A stretch of 64,000 nucleotides of DNA from NCBI RefSeq assembly GCF_028888695.1, contig NZ_PNFF01000002.1, positions 434,001-498,000 of the forward strand, given 5' to 3'. The notes below the pieces were generated by a model. The model made no database searches and had not been told where the DNA came from. It saw only the letters and a program-made list of their open reading frames with translations. The translations under genes and the position numbers were made by a program. Shown in pieces: positions 52,058 through 63,088 of this stretch; the first letter of the stretch is position 1, and every line of letters begins with the position of its first letter. The DNA is from Bacillus methanolicus (GTDB lineage: Bacteria > Bacillota > Bacilli > Bacillales > Cytobacillaceae).

Positions 52058-52927
52058 CTACAGTTTCTCCTCCAATTGGCGCACTTTCTCTAAATCCAAG
52101 TAATATTGCTTTATTGCCATTTCCATACAGGTTCTTCTATTTTCTGGTGTTCTCTGTGATATATACTTTCTATTGTAATATAGAGTGAAATCATAGATTG
52201 TTCCAATTAAATCAGCACACGCATGACTCCAATCACGAATCTCATCAGGTGGGATATTTAAATTTTGACTATCAACAACACACTTGTTTATTTCAGGAAT
52301 CAAGTTATCCATTTTCTTTAAAAAATCTTCTTCTGTAAGAACTCCATTATTATATTCGTTAAAAAAATGAATGACCTTTTGGGCAAGAGATACTACAGAG
52401 GCTAGTATTTTTTTTGTTTCAAATATTACATCATCTTTGCTGTCTGTATTCTCCTTGTTATATGTTCTTAATGATTCATAGTATGAAAAGATTTTATAAT
52501 GGACACCGTTTAGAATAAAAGTGTCTTTATTATCTGTTCTATACCACCATTTTTTATCTTGAGAATCATCTACCCACGTTGTAACACAAATATAATTATT
52601 TTTCACAATATCACTTTCATCACGTCCAAAATAAATCCATATTATATTGGCTGATTTACCAGACAAACGCTTTTTAGAAATTTCATTATTGTATACCTCT
52701 GCATGTTTTACTTTCTTGGTAATTTCTAAAGAAATTTTACCTATTTCTTCAAGAGAAAGTGGTTCTTTTATAATAGTTTTTACAGCATATCTCTTTGTCA
52801 AACCAACATGAAGAGGTTCTACAGTGTAAATAATATATTTATCATATTCTTCATATATCCTTGTTGTACAAAATGGTACATATTCTTTTACTTCGAAATA
52901 AATAGTACCTGGTATGTCAACACTAAA
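52058..52927 (-). pseudogene. Downstream gene of the CBASS-caspase operon, 5' end cut by IS3
   Basis: The reading frame is open for 289 codons, from the IS3 end to TAG 52058. The part with a possible start (TTG 52801) lacks ~40 in-frame residues upstream that look genuine (IPGTIYFEVKEYVPF, YEEYDKYIIYTVEPLHVGLT). The first in-frame stop upstream is the TAG in the IS3 end itself. The body has a beta-rich N-terminal half (ANIIWIYFGRDESD, YICVTTWVDDSQDKKWWYRTD) and a helical C-terminal half. No family was recognised. It may be a protease substrate or effector for the caspase next door; its start is lost. Confidence 0.6.
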
Positions 52928-53764
52928 CTAGACAATTTTTTTAAGGTGTTCCTTTTTGTATTCAATAGGGCTTAAATACCCCAGTGATCCGTGAATTCTT
53001 ATATGATTAAACCAATGAACATAATCGTCTAATTCCAACTTTAACTGTTCTAAACTTTCAAAATATTTACCTTTTACAAATTCTGTCTTGATAATTTTAA
53101 ATGTGGCTTCGGCTACTGCGTTATCATATGGGCAACCTTTCATGCTTAACGACCGTTTAATCTCGAATGTATCTAAAGCTTCATCGATTGTCTTGTTTTT
53201 AAACTCGTTTCCTCGGTCTGTGTGAAATAGTTGAATTTGTCTTAAATCAGCTTTAATCGTTGATAAGGCTTGGTAGACTAGTCCAGCATCTTTATTAGGA
53301 CCGGCACTATGTCCAACAATTTCTCTATTATAAAGATCAACAAATAGACATATGTAATGCCAATTTTTTTGGACCCTTACGTATGTTAAATCACTGACTA
53401 CAACCGTTAATTCCTTTTGTTGATCAAATTCCCTATTCAACACATTTTCAACTTTAGATTCATTACATTTATCCACATGTGGCTTAAACTGGGCAACTGT
53501 ATATTTTGATACTAGCCCATTTTCTTTCATGATTCGGCCAATACGTCTTCTGGATGCAATTTTACCGAGTTTTTTCAACTCATGTTTTATCTTACGAGTG
53601 CCATAGTTCTGGCGGCTTTTATGAAAAATATCGACGATGGTAACCGTAAGTTCATCATCTGATTTGGATTGTTCTTTTGCTTCATAATAATAAGTGCTTC
53701 TTGGGAGTTGTAGGACGTCGCACATTGCTGATATCGAGTATTTGTGACGATTATTTTTAATCAC
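52928..53764 (-). CDS. IS3 OrfB transposase (DDE)
   Basis: 278 residues. An N-terminal HTH_21-like region (HKYSISAMCDVLQLPRSTYYY) and a DDE core are visible: VVSDLTYV, FHTDRGNEF and CPYDNAVAEATFKIIKTEF. The frame begins at GTG 53764 just after orfA. In this family the active transposase is often an OrfAB fusion made by frameshift, but no clear A6G slip site is visible here. Confidence 0.9.
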   Translation of the reverse strand: MIKNNRHKYSISAMCDVLQLPRSTYYYEAKEQSKSDDELTVTIVDIFHKSRQNYGTRKIKHELKKLGKIASRRRIGRIMKENGLVSKYTVAQFKPHVDKCNESKVENVLNREFDQQKELTVVVSDLTYVRVQKNWHYICLFVDLYNREIVGHSAGPNKDAGLVYQALSTIKADLRQIQLFHTDRGNEFKNKTIDEALDTFEIKRSLSMKGCPYDNAVAEATFKIIKTEFVKGKYFESLEQLKLELDDYVHWFNHIRIHGSLGYLSPIEYKKEHLKKIV

Positions 53765-53766
53765 AT

Positions 53767-54048
53767 TTACTTTCGTCCTAATATCAGCGCAGCTTGCTTT
53801 AAAATATCATTCTCCATCAGTAAACGCTGATTTTCTTTACGAAGCTTGATCAGTTCTTCTTTTTCAGGTGTTCGGTTGTCCTTCTCTTTGAATGAACCAG
53901 ATGTTTGGCTCTGTTTCACCCATTTGTCTAATGCCGAAGGCGTTAAATTGTATTCACTTATAATGTCTTTTCTAGGCTTACCACTTTCATATAGTTTGAC
54001 CATTTGAGCTTTAAATTCGGGAGTAAATGTTCTTCTAGCTCTCGTCAT
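53767..54048 (-). CDS. IS3 OrfA helix-turn-helix protein
   Basis: 93 residues: TFTPEFKAQMVKLYESGKP...EYNLTPSALDKWVKQ is the transposase_8 helix-turn-helix, followed by a leucine-zipper-like coil (LIKLRKENQRLLMENDILKQA). GGAGGTACGCCGAT precedes the ATG. Confidence 0.9.
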   Translation of the reverse strand: MTRARRTFTPEFKAQMVKLYESGKPRKDIISEYNLTPSALDKWVKQSQTSGSFKEKDNRTPEKEELIKLRKENQRLLMENDILKQAALILGRK

Positions 54049-54111
54049 ATCGGCGTACCTCCATTAACTGAATGAGATGAAGTAGACTTCCAAATTTAGA
54101 GGGTAAACACC

Positions 54112-54223
54112 GCAACTTGACAAGGAGCCTCTACGGGCATGCTTTCCCAGCCAGGAAACCAGATGATGAAAACATCTGGCTTGCCAAACAGGCTAGCATA
54201 CCCGCCTCTCCTAGTAAAGTTGC
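54112..54223. ncRNA. Structured element copy B inside IS3
   Basis: Outer stem GCAACTTGACAAGGAG/CTCCTAGTAAAGTTGC, inner CGGGCATGCT/AGCATACCCG, then CCAGATG/CATCTGG and GCC/GGC hairpins. Sequence landmarks GGAGCCTCT, AGCCAGGAAACC and CCCGCCTCTCC are shared with copy A at 51464-51577. Confidence 0.5.
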
Positions 54224-54319
54224 TGGTATGGGATCTCTTATACTTGATTAGCAGTATACCCAGATTGGATGGTTAGTCTACCTGACCTTAATTTTTTTGT
54301 CCAGTTAAGTGTAGCCGAT

Positions 54320-55012
54320 TCAACCGCCCATATTTGATCTAAATATAGGATGTTGTTGCTTATCAGGATTCTTTTTATTCCACACCTCTAAGTAAAGCCT
54401 AACAAGCTTTTGTATATCATATAATGAGACTTTACCTTGTCTTATAATATGTCTATCTTTAAGCGCAGAGCATAAAAAACTAGTAAAAATACTAATTGGC
54501 TTATCAGGATGTCTATATGATGATTGAGTAGAGCTGCTAGAGGAAAATACTGCATATCCTCTACCCACAAAATCACTAACTGTTTCCTCAATACTAAAAA
54601 CCGGTGTCCCATCGACTGAAAAATTTCCTGAATAACAACAATCTAAAAATATACTCTTTCCTTTAGCTGAAACCCTCTCGAAATATTTTATAATTTCCTG
54701 TGTACTTATAAAGTCATCACTACACACGAGATAGTGTTGATTTTCTATTTTTGCTCCATGCCCTGAAAAATAAAATATCAAATAGTCATCTTTGTTTAAA
54801 AGTTTTGAAATTTGCAAAATGGAGCGTATAAAGTCTTCCTTTTTTACATCCTCTTTTTTTCCGAGTGTAATAATATCATCAGCATCTAACTTCAAACCAG
54901 AATAAAGGGCTTCCTCCACCTCAATTACATCATTCTTAACAAATGGGAGATTTACTGCCCCAGCTATAAAATAATTACTTACACCTACAACTAGTGCTTT
55001 TATATTTGACAT
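54320..55012 (-). CDS. Caspase-like (C14) protease of the CBASS locus
   Basis: 230 residues, essentially one caspase/metacaspase domain. The catalytic His lies in LIFYFSGHGA (~85) and Cys in IFLDCCYSG (~120); KALVVGVSNY opens the fold. It is encoded after the Cap15-type effector in the same direction, with a 210-base gap. It would cut proteins when activated, either by the nucleotide signal or by a partner. The next gene downstream is severed by IS3, so the cascade may be broken. Start ATG with GTAGGTG upstream. Confidence 0.82.
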   Translation of the reverse strand: MSNIKALVVGVSNYFIAGAVNLPFVKNDVIEVEEALYSGLKLDADDIITLGKKEDVKKEDFIRSILQISKLLNKDDYLIFYFSGHGAKIENQHYLVCSDDFISTQEIIKYFERVSAKGKSIFLDCCYSGNFSVDGTPVFSIEETVSDFVGRGYAVFSSSSSTQSSYRHPDKPISIFTSFLCSALKDRHIIRQGKVSLYDIQKLVRLYLEVWNKKNPDKQQHPIFRSNMGG

Positions 55013-55222
55013 ACTAACACCTACATTTACATTTAAAGTTTACTAAAAATATTATCTATAAATATATTTAAATTAAGATACATTACAAAATTATAAGAGT
55101 CAGTGTTCTTCCTATTTTCTTAAGATAATAGTCCTCTTTTTTAAAGTAGTAAAAAATTTCTAACTACGTCTATATCAATGTATATAAGCGGGATCATCTA
55201 CTATAACACCCTGTATTTTTTC
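55013..55222 (-). other. Gap between Cap15-type and caspase genes
   Basis: 210 bp, very AT-rich, no ORF. A second promoter for the caspase gene could sit here (TTGTAA then an AT-rich -10 region on the minus strand), but the match is weak. Confidence 0.35.
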
Positions 55223-55813
55223 CTAACCATCCTTTGCAATTTCCCGAGTAAGAATGCTAATGGATTCACCTTTACAAGAATTTAAATAAATATCACCTTT
55301 TGTTTGCCTACTTGTCCAATAGATCCCAGTTAATTTATTTGTATCATCTATAATGAATCTACAGGTACCAAATTGTATTGGGTTTAATTCACTATATTTA
55401 CTTTTCGGATTTGTAATATATGTATAATACAGGACGTAATTTCCATTTTCCTTAATAATCTTACTTGTAATGGTTGAACTAACAATCTCATCAGTTACTA
55501 ACTTAATTTCTAGGTGAAATAAACTTTGCTTAACATAAACTCTTATATTCTTATTACTAGTTTTTCCATTATATTGATATTCTATAGTACCGTCATATTG
55601 ATTAGATAGTTTAGGAGTTTTTTCAAAAGGATTTAGTCTCCAACCCCATTTTTCATATAAGGCTGAAATAATTATTGTTAAAAAAACGGAAATACCTGTG
55701 TAGCTAGAGATATCTTTAAATGAATCAGGCATTGATATTAATGAACAAATAATAAATATAGCAATAGCGATATATAAGGCAACCTTCAAGTGTTTTTTTA
55801 CTTGTTCACTCAA
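55223..55813 (-). CDS. cap15: Cap15-type CBASS effector (two membrane helices plus beta barrel)
   Basis: 196 residues. Two membrane helices occupy ~8-55 (VALYIAIAIFIICSLI and TGISVFLTIIISALY), then WGWRLNPFEKTPKLSNQYDGT starts a beta-rich domain of about eight strands to the end. This is the S-2TM-beta/Cap15 layout, in which the barrel binds the cyclic nucleotide and the helices disrupt the inner membrane. It lies 12 bases after the CD-NTase gene. Confidence 0.78.
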   Translation of the reverse strand: MSEQVKKHLKVALYIAIAIFIICSLISMPDSFKDISSYTGISVFLTIIISALYEKWGWRLNPFEKTPKLSNQYDGTIEYQYNGKTSNKNIRVYVKQSLFHLEIKLVTDEIVSSTITSKIIKENGNYVLYYTYITNPKSKYSELNPIQFGTCRFIIDDTNKLTGIYWTSRQTKGDIYLNSCKGESISILTREIAKDG

Positions 55814-55825
55814 GAACTCTACCTC

Positions 55826-56785
55826 CTAAATATCGTATTCATAAAAGTTATATAAATCTTTAATAAATCTAGTATATTTTTCAACATCAATTGTAGATTC
55901 GCATAATGGTTTTATTCCGTTTGCTTCCTTATAAAAAGGTAGCATATGACTATTCTTCCACAAATATTCTGTTATTTCCCCAAATGCATATCTATATATA
56001 GTATATTTTGTAAATACCCCATTAGGTAAATTCCATAAAAGAGATTCCAAACCAAATGAACTTACATTATTTGCAGATTCATAGTTCTCATCCTGCATAA
56101 TGTATCTCATTTTTTTAATAATCCTGACCATTTTTTTATAGTAAGTATTAGTTTGATTATTTTTTTCTCTCCCATTTCTTATGTGTTGTTCTGGGTAATT
56201 GATAATTGTCTGACCATCATCAGAACGTATAAAGATTCCACCAATAAAATTATTTGGATCAGAATTATAGTCATTACTATAATCTCTATGCCTCATGCAT
56301 GGAACAGCATCAGCATCTACACGGTATGTATTACCATGTATCTTTATGGACTTATTTTTCCGTTCTACGTCACTACCGAATTTTTTCCTTAAAGCATCTT
56401 CAACATCATCTTTAAACGTCATTACATTATCAGTAGAATTTGAAAATCCATATTTAGCATCATTTATATTTGGTCTATACTTAACTTTAAAAGTTGATTC
56501 TAATACTACAGCTATGTCAACATCACTTTCTGTCCTTACATTGGTATTATTTGCATAGGATCCTTTAACAAAAAGTTTAACCTTCCTATTTTTTGTTGCA
56601 TTTCTCATTTCTAAAGAATAAGAATAGGTGTCTGCATATAATTTTTCAATCGTTTTTCCATCATCAGTAAATCCAATGTCTTTTAATGCGTCCCTTACCA
56701 TACCAATAGCATTTTTACATTTCTGATCCTCAGTTTCACTTAAAGGAGCTGCAAACAACCTTAATTTTTCTTCTGAAAATTTCAT
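55826..56785 (-). CDS. CD-NTase, cyclic oligonucleotide synthase of a CBASS system
   Basis: 319 residues of the SMODS/CD-NTase fold. GSYANNTNVRTESDVDIAVVL (~70-90) gives the nucleotidyltransferase GS and DxD pair, and YRVDADAVPC (~155) the third acidic residue. When phage infection is sensed it makes a cyclic di- or oligonucleotide that switches on the adjacent effector. The product identity cannot be read by eye. First gene of the operon. No cap2/cap3 or HORMA/TRIP13 genes are nearby, so it is a minimal (type I) CBASS. Confidence 0.88.
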   Translation of the reverse strand: MKFSEEKLRLFAAPLSETEDQKCKNAIGMVRDALKDIGFTDDGKTIEKLYADTYSYSLEMRNATKNRKVKLFVKGSYANNTNVRTESDVDIAVVLESTFKVKYRPNINDAKYGFSNSTDNVMTFKDDVEDALRKKFGSDVERKNKSIKIHGNTYRVDADAVPCMRHRDYSNDYNSDPNNFIGGIFIRSDDGQTIINYPEQHIRNGREKNNQTNTYYKKMVRIIKKMRYIMQDENYESANNVSSFGLESLLWNLPNGVFTKYTIYRYAFGEITEYLWKNSHMLPFYKEANGIKPLCESTIDVEKYTRFIKDLYNFYEYDI

Positions 56786-56853
56786 TTATATCCCTCCCAT
56801 TTATAGAAATTATTAATCTACTTATTGTTAGTTTTCATTTATACTAACATCTA

Positions 56854-56886
56854 TAAAAAAAGCAGTTCCAAAGAATCTGGAACTGC
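56854..56886 (-). terminator. Terminator of the type I restriction operon
   Basis: GCAGTTCCA/TGGAACTGC with a 7-base loop; on the minus strand TTTTTTT follows. It insulates the CBASS operon downstream. Confidence 0.9.
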
Positions 56887-57051
56887 CTTCTGTTGTTATA
56901 TCTAGTTGTTTTAAATCTGAGTAGCCCAATTCTTCATTTAAATCTCTTTTCTTTTTCTCAATCTAAGATAGAAGAGTAAAGAATTCTTCAAAAGTAAGTA
57001 TCACTATAATCTTTGTTAATTTTCAATAAAACTAATTAAGAAAAGTTTTTC

Positions 57052-60000
57052 TTATACTTCATATTCACTTTTAGACTCCGCAGCCTGCAGCGTATTCCAA
57101 TCTCTTACTTCCGTATTTTCTGCCATCAACTCTGCTTGACGCATAACTGTGTCCAATGCTTTTTTCGCTTGTTCTGGTGGATAATCGTACTTCTTCAATA
57201 GTCGTTTAATAATTCTCCTCATTCCAGCACGGGCGCTTTTTCGGACATGCCAGTCAATGGTCATGTTCCGTCTAATTGCTTGAGTCAGTTCATTGGCGAT
57301 TTTACGTAAGACTTCATCTTCCATTAACTCTTTAACTATAGACTCAGATGTTAAAGCATCGTAAAAGGCAATTTCATCTTCATTTAATCCTAGATCTTTT
57401 TCTTCTTCTCGTTCTTTTTTCATGTCCTTTGCCATTTGAATTAGTTCTTCCATGACTTCGGCATTCGTAATGAATTGGTTTTTATATTTGTTTAGGGATT
57501 GTTTTAGCTTTTCTGAGTATTTTTGTGATTTAACAAGATTGCGTCTTTCCATTGTTTTGATATTGCCTTCCAGCAATTTTTTAAGCATTTCAAGGGCTAA
57601 ATTTTTATATTCATATGAACGTACTTCTTCGAGAAATTCTTCCGATAATATAGATACATCAGGATGTTTCAATCCCATCACTTCAAATACATCAACTACT
57701 TCTTCTGAAATAATGGAACGTTCGAGTAATTGATTAACGCGGGCTTCGATTTCTTTTTTCGTCTTCCGCTTCGGCTGTTTTTCTTGTAGTTTATTTAGGC
57801 TTGCCTTAACCGCTTTAAAATAACTAACTTCAAGGGCTGCTGCTTTTCCTTCATCCGTCGCTGCACATAGTGAATGTGCCTTGGCTAGCTCAGTTGCGGT
57901 CCGTTTAAATTCTTTTTGTTCTTTTTCACTCTTTCCAAAAATGACATTCATTCCGCCAGTAATGGCTCGAATACGACCTGCTTGGGATGAACCCATATAA
58001 GCTGAGTAATCAAACCCGTGCATCATGTCTTGTAAAATTTCAAGTTTCTCTTTCATAACAGCAATTGCAGCGGATGTATCGATACCTGTTGTTTTCTTAT
58101 CACTTTCGGTATATTGATTTAAAGCTTTCTTTAAGCTTTCTAATATTCCAATATAATCTACAACTACTCCGCCTGATTTATCTTTAAATACACGGTTAAC
58201 CCTTGCGATTGCTTGCATAAGGTTATGACCCTTCATCGGTTTATCGATGTACATCGTATGCATCGAAGGTACATCAAATCCAGTTAGCCACATATCACGT
58301 ACAATTACGATTTTGAGTTCATCACTATTGTCTTTCATTCTTTTTGCTAATAAATCCCGACGTTTTTTTCCGCCAATATGTGGTTGCAATTCATCTTCGT
58401 CTGCCGCACTACCTGTCATGACCACTTTAATTTTACCTTTATCGTCATCATCTGAATGCCAATCAGGACGTAGTTTTACAATTTCGTTATAAAGTGCTAC
58501 ACAAATACGGCGACTCATACAGACGATCATTGCTTTACCATCAATGGTTTTTGCTTTTTCTTCATAGTGTTCTACAATATCTTTTGCTAATTGTTTAATA
58601 CGGTTAGGTGAACCGACGATGGCTTCAAGCCTCGACCATTTTGATTTATACTTTTCACGTACTGATTCTTCCTGATCTTCAGTAATCTCTTCAAATTCCT
58701 CATCGATCTTCGCTAATTCTTCTTCATTAGCTTCCAAGCGGATAATACGGTTTTCATAATAAATTTTTACCGTTGCTTCATCTTCCACAGCTCTTGTCAT
58801 ATCATAAATATCAATATAATTACCAAAAACGGCAGGCGTTGACTTATCTTCCAGCTCAATCGGTGTTCCTGTAAAACCGATAAAGGAAGCATTCGGAAGT
58901 GCATCGCGAAGATATTTTGCATATCCATATTTCACTTCGCCTGTTTTGGTGTCAGTCTTTGCAGAAAAACCATATTGACTGCGATGGGCTTCATCAGCAA
59001 TGACGATCACATTTTTACGATCGGTTAAAACCGGCATTTCGCCTTCTTCTGGTTTGAATTTTTGAATCGTTGTAAAAATAATACCGCCTGATTCCCGGTC
59101 ATTTAGAAGATCATATAATCCGTTTATCTCTTTTGATTTTTCGTTGGCTTGTTGTTTTTTCTGTTCTTCATTCAATTTGCGGACATCTGCTTGTTTCGGT
59201 GTTTGCCTTAAAATATCCTTTGATTTTAAAAACGTCGAAAATAGCTGGTCATCTAAATCGTTTCGGTCGGTGATCACCACAATGGTTGGATTATTTAGCT
59301 CTTTGACAAGTTGTGCTGTATAAAAAACCATCGAAAAACTTTTACCCGAACCTTGTGTATGCCATATAACACCGATTTTACGGTCTCCATTCTCACTGGT
59401 CGCTATTTTTGTCTTTTCCACCGCTTTTTTTACCGCAAAATATTGGTGATAGGCTGCGAGAATTTTGGCAATCGTTTTTCTTTCACCGATTTTCTTCCCA
59501 TTTTCATCCCGTTCTTCTTCTTTGGATTCCTGAAAGAGAATAAAGTTTTCAATAATATCAATAAGCCGGTCTTTTGCCAGCATCCCTCTTAACAACACTT
59601 CATATTGCGGCACTTCAAGTGGCTCAATGTTTTCGCCATCCACCGTCCGCCAATTCATAAAACGTTCTTGACTTGCGGTAATCGTTCCCGCTTTCGCATT
59701 AATTCCATCGGATAAAATACAAAACGCATTATAATAAAATAAAGATGGAATATCACGTTTATACGTTTGAATTTGTGCATAGGCATTATCGATACTCACA
59801 TTTTCATCAGATGCTGATTTTAATTCGATAACGACGAATGGGATGCCATTTATAAAAATAACTAAATCCGGGCGGCGTTCTTCTTTTTCAACGACCGTAC
59901 ACTGATTCACTACCAAAAAATCATTATTAGCTGGTTCTTCAAAATCAATTAAGAATGCCTTCATCGAACGGCTATGACCATCTTGATGAAACGACACATC

Positions 60001-60300
60001 AATGCCTTCAGTGATTAATTTGTGAAAATGACGGTTGTTTTCTTCTAAGCTTGGACTGTTAAAAGCAATAATTTGCCGAAACGCTTCTTCTATTGCTTCC
60101 TGTGGCAAATGACGATTATGTTTAAACAAAGCATCTTTTACACGGTCTTCTAAAATTACGGTACGATAATCTTTGCGTTCCGGTCTTTCCCCATCACAAC
60201 TAATGTCCGGACCAAAGACATAGTCATAGCCAAGTTCCTGAAGAATCTCAATCGCAGCTTCTTCCAACTTATCTTCCGTAAAATTTTCTAAAAAACTCAT
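57052..60300 (-). CDS. hsdR: Type I restriction enzyme R subunit
   Basis: 1082 residues. The nuclease domain has [21 protein letters not shown] (PD-ExK, ~155-175). The helicase has Walker A HTQGSGKS (~305) and DEAH-box [10 protein letters not shown] (~445), with GFTGTPI and later helicase motifs. A C-terminal helical part contacts HsdM. It translocates DNA and cuts it away from unmodified sites. Confidence 0.95.
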   Translation of the reverse strand: MSFLENFTEDKLEEAAIEILQELGYDYVFGPDISCDGERPERKDYRTVILEDRVKDALFKHNRHLPQEAIEEAFRQIIAFNSPSLEENNRHFHKLITEGIDVSFHQDGHSRSMKAFLIDFEEPANNDFLVVNQCTVVEKEERRPDLVIFINGIPFVVIELKSASDENVSIDNAYAQIQTYKRDIPSLFYYNAFCILSDGINAKAGTITASQERFMNWRTVDGENIEPLEVPQYEVLLRGMLAKDRLIDIIENFILFQESKEEERDENGKKIGERKTIAKILAAYHQYFAVKKAVEKTKIATSENGDRKIGVIWHTQGSGKSFSMVFYTAQLVKELNNPTIVVITDRNDLDDQLFSTFLKSKDILRQTPKQADVRKLNEEQKKQQANEKSKEINGLYDLLNDRESGGIIFTTIQKFKPEEGEMPVLTDRKNVIVIADEAHRSQYGFSAKTDTKTGEVKYGYAKYLRDALPNASFIGFTGTPIELEDKSTPAVFGNYIDIYDMTRAVEDEATVKIYYENRIIRLEANEEELAKIDEEFEEITEDQEESVREKYKSKWSRLEAIVGSPNRIKQLAKDIVEHYEEKAKTIDGKAMIVCMSRRICVALYNEIVKLRPDWHSDDDDKGKIKVVMTGSAADEDELQPHIGGKKRRDLLAKRMKDNSDELKIVIVRDMWLTGFDVPSMHTMYIDKPMKGHNLMQAIARVNRVFKDKSGGVVVDYIGILESLKKALNQYTESDKKTTGIDTSAAIAVMKEKLEILQDMMHGFDYSAYMGSSQAGRIRAITGGMNVIFGKSEKEQKEFKRTATELAKAHSLCAATDEGKAAALEVSYFKAVKASLNKLQEKQPKRKTKKEIEARVNQLLERSIISEEVVDVFEVMGLKHPDVSILSEEFLEEVRSYEYKNLALEMLKKLLEGNIKTMERRNLVKSQKYSEKLKQSLNKYKNQFITNAEVMEELIQMAKDMKKEREEEKDLGLNEDEIAFYDALTSESIVKELMEDEVLRKIANELTQAIRRNMTIDWHVRKSARAGMRRIIKRLLKKYDYPPEQAKKALDTVMRQAELMAENTEVRDWNTLQAAESKSEYEV

Positions 60301-60340
60301 CCCACTCTCCCCTTTCGCAATCGGAACCTCCCATATTCCA

Positions 60341-61561
60341 TTAACTCTGTTCTACTAACTCTTCATTATCTAGCGGGACACGGATTTCTCCGGACATTAG
60401 TTTTGGTAAAATAGAGTCTCTAATTTTAGTTAATAAATCTGACTCAACCTTATTTGTTCTATATTTTTCAAACAAGCTTGAATAAAAATCTTCATACGAA
60501 TTCACCACATTACTTGGTGGAATTAAAACTGTAGTATTTTTAATATCTTTCTGTGTTATTAATGGTTGAGTCGATCCTCTGTTTAATGACTTATAATCAA
60601 TTGATTTTAGAATATTATAGGTAAACCCATAATATTTTGATTTAATTACTAAAGTGTTGTCTGAAGCCCATACTTTATTAGTAAACCTTTGAATAATTCC
60701 ATGTGTTCCAACTCTTCCAATAATTAAAACCGGCTCATTATAGTTAAAATCAGATGTATAACCCATGATTGAACTTGCCCCAACAATTGGAAATGGATAT
60801 TTTTCACTAGAATCAGCTTGTTTTTCTTTTGGTCGCTTTCCACTTGATATACTTATAATATCTCCTAACTTTCCAACTTCCCATCCTTTAGGTATCATCC
60901 CCAACTCACTTTCAACCATTTCGCCGCCACTTGATTTGTAAGGCTCACCATTCTCATTCGGAAACTCAAAGTCAACAAACCAATGTTTAAACAAAGCTTG
61001 AGCCATTTCTTCAAGCTTTTCATTGATTTGATTATTTGTTTTAATTTTTTCATCTAATGAAGAAAGAACCTTAACTAAATAATCTTGTTGTTTCCGAGGT
61101 GGAAGAGAGATTTTCATATTAGCATATGTTTTTGCATTAATATTTCCTCTAGTACTACCTGATATATAAGAAGACACCCAGCCTTTATACTCATTGGAAA
61201 GAGTATAATACCTCATAAACTTAGGATTTACTTTAGATGGATCTAAGCTAAATTTGATTAAGAATCCTGCATAGACCAACTCACCGTCTGATCCATCATA
61301 AAAATAACTCCTTCCTGTGCTATTGCCTGTACGAGCAAAAACAATATCATTTGGTTGAAGTAAATATTTTTCAGCCTTTTCATCATCTACAGACTTTAAA
61401 TCAGTCTTATTCAATGTACCATCATCATTTATATCTGTAATTCTCAAGTAAGTATATAAATCATCAGAATACTCTACAGCAGATGCAGCAATTCCGTAAC
61501 TACCTTTACCATCTAGAGATATTTCACCTAATGTAACTTCTTTCCAACCATTAGATGTCAT
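60341..61561 (-). CDS. hsdS: Type I restriction enzyme specificity subunit
   Basis: ~406 residues with two target recognition domains ([21 protein letters not shown] and [20 protein letters not shown]), each followed by a long helical spacer ([30 protein letters not shown] and the C-terminal one). It reads the two halves of a bipartite site. ATG 61561 with GGGGGA upstream is preferred over TTG 61567; it overlaps hsdM by 11 bases. Confidence 0.92.
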   Translation of the reverse strand: MTSNGWKEVTLGEISLDGKGSYGIAASAVEYSDDLYTYLRITDINDDGTLNKTDLKSVDDEKAEKYLLQPNDIVFARTGNSTGRSYFYDGSDGELVYAGFLIKFSLDPSKVNPKFMRYYTLSNEYKGWVSSYISGSTRGNINAKTYANMKISLPPRKQQDYLVKVLSSLDEKIKTNNQINEKLEEMAQALFKHWFVDFEFPNENGEPYKSSGGEMVESELGMIPKGWEVGKLGDIISISSGKRPKEKQADSSEKYPFPIVGASSIMGYTSDFNYNEPVLIIGRVGTHGIIQRFTNKVWASDNTLVIKSKYYGFTYNILKSIDYKSLNRGSTQPLITQKDIKNTTVLIPPSNVVNSYEDFYSSLFEKYRTNKVESDLLTKIRDSILPKLMSGEIRVPLDNEELVEQS

Positions 61562-63068
61562 ACCCAATCCCCCCTAGATTCTTTCTAATCTCTTCCTCCA
61601 ATCGGTGGGATTTTTCAAATAGTTCTCTTAATTCACTGGTGAGGGTTTCCATTTTTTCTTCAAATGGTATACCATCATCCTCGACATCACTTATTCCAAC
61701 ATAGCGTCCGGGAGTTAATACATAGTCATTTTGACGGACATCTTCTAAAGTCGCTGATTTACAGAATCCCTTGATGTCTTCATATTTCCCATCTGGTTTA
61801 CGCCAGTTTCGGTATGTTCCTGCAATTTTTTGAATATCTTCTTCCGTTAATTCACGCAGGCGACGGTCAACCATTTGACCCATGTTTCGTGCATCGATAA
61901 ATAGAATTTCATGTTCACGGCTTCGGTATTTAGGATGATTTTTCTTATTACGGTTTAAAATCCATAAACAAACTGGAATACCTGTTGAATAGAATAATTT
62001 GTCAGGCAAAGCAACAATGGCATCGACTAAATCCGCTTCGAGTATGTTTTTACGGATTTCCCCTTCATTCGATGTATTGGAACTTAACGAACCATTGGCT
62101 AATACAATACCAGCAGCGCCATTTGGTGCTAGGTGATAGATTATATGCTGCAACCATGCATAGTTGGCATTGCTCGCTGGTGGTGTACCGAATTTCCAAC
62201 GAACATCATCAACTAATTCATTTCCGCCCCAGTCACTCACATTGAATGGAGGATTGGCAAGGATGAAATCTGCTTTCAGCGTTTTATGCAAATCATTATG
62301 GAATGTATCCGCATGGTGTTCACCGATATTCCCCTCAATTCCACGGATAGCAAGATTCATTTTACAAAGCTTCCAAGTCGTCGAATTCAATTCTTGACCG
62401 TAAATCGAGAGGTTATCGATTTTTCCTTGATGGCGTTCAACAAACTTTTCACTTTGAACAAACATGCCACCGCTGCCACAACAAGGGTCATAAATCCGTC
62501 CTTCATACGGTTCAATCATTTCAACCAATGTTTTGACAACGCTTTGTGGTGTATAGAACTCGCCGCCGCCTTTTCCTTCTGCACTGGCAAACTTACCTAA
62601 GAAATATTCATAAACTCGACCAAGTAAGTCTTTTTCTTGTTTGCTGTGCAATTTAATGGTTGAAATGAGGTCTATCAGTTCTCCTAAACGGCGTTTTTCA
62701 ATCTCAGGGCGGGCATAACGTTTATCTAACACACCTCTAAGTGACGGGTTTTCTTTTTCAATTTCGATCATCGCTTCGTCAATATATTGACCGATTTTCG
62801 GGTCTTTCGCATGATCCTTAATAAATTCCCATCGTGACTTCTTCGGAACCCAGAAAATATTTTCGGCTGTATATTCATCACGGTCTTCTTCAAAACCTTC
62901 TCCTTCTTCAACTAACTCGTTATACTTCATTTCAAACTTATCAGAAATGTATTTTAAGAAAATCAATCCTAAGACTACGTGTTTATATTCGGATGCATCC
63001 ATGCTTCCACGTAATTTGTCAGCCGCTTTCCAAAGTGTTTCCTCAAAACCAATCTTTGCTGTGTCCAT
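61551..63068 (-). CDS. hsdM: Type I restriction enzyme methylase subunit
   Basis: 505 residues. The N-terminal HsdM helical domain ([39 protein letters not shown]), [22 protein letters not shown] motif [15 protein letters not shown] (~195) and catalytic [11 protein letters not shown] (~270) are all present. It methylates adenine in both half sites with HsdS. Confidence 0.95.
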   Translation of the reverse strand: MDTAKIGFEETLWKAADKLRGSMDASEYKHVVLGLIFLKYISDKFEMKYNELVEEGEGFEEDRDEYTAENIFWVPKKSRWEFIKDHAKDPKIGQYIDEAMIEIEKENPSLRGVLDKRYARPEIEKRRLGELIDLISTIKLHSKQEKDLLGRVYEYFLGKFASAEGKGGGEFYTPQSVVKTLVEMIEPYEGRIYDPCCGSGGMFVQSEKFVERHQGKIDNLSIYGQELNSTTWKLCKMNLAIRGIEGNIGEHHADTFHNDLHKTLKADFILANPPFNVSDWGGNELVDDVRWKFGTPPASNANYAWLQHIIYHLAPNGAAGIVLANGSLSSNTSNEGEIRKNILEADLVDAIVALPDKLFYSTGIPVCLWILNRNKKNHPKYRSREHEILFIDARNMGQMVDRRLRELTEEDIQKIAGTYRNWRKPDGKYEDIKGFCKSATLEDVRQNDYVLTPGRYVGISDVEDDGIPFEEKMETLTSELRELFEKSHRLEEEIRKNLGGIGYDI

Positions 63069-63088
63069 CATCGCATCTCCTTTTAAAT

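Larger units (their letters stand above)
52929..54303 (-). mobile_element. IS3-family insertion sequence
   Basis: Ends TAGACAATTTTTTTAAGGT (52929) and the complement TGGACAAAAAAATTAAGGT (54303) are imperfect inverted repeats. It carries orfA and orfB on the minus strand. The stop of orfB lies in the terminal repeat. The space between orfA and the right end is unusually long (~255 bp) because it holds the structured element. No target duplication was found. Confidence 0.82.
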
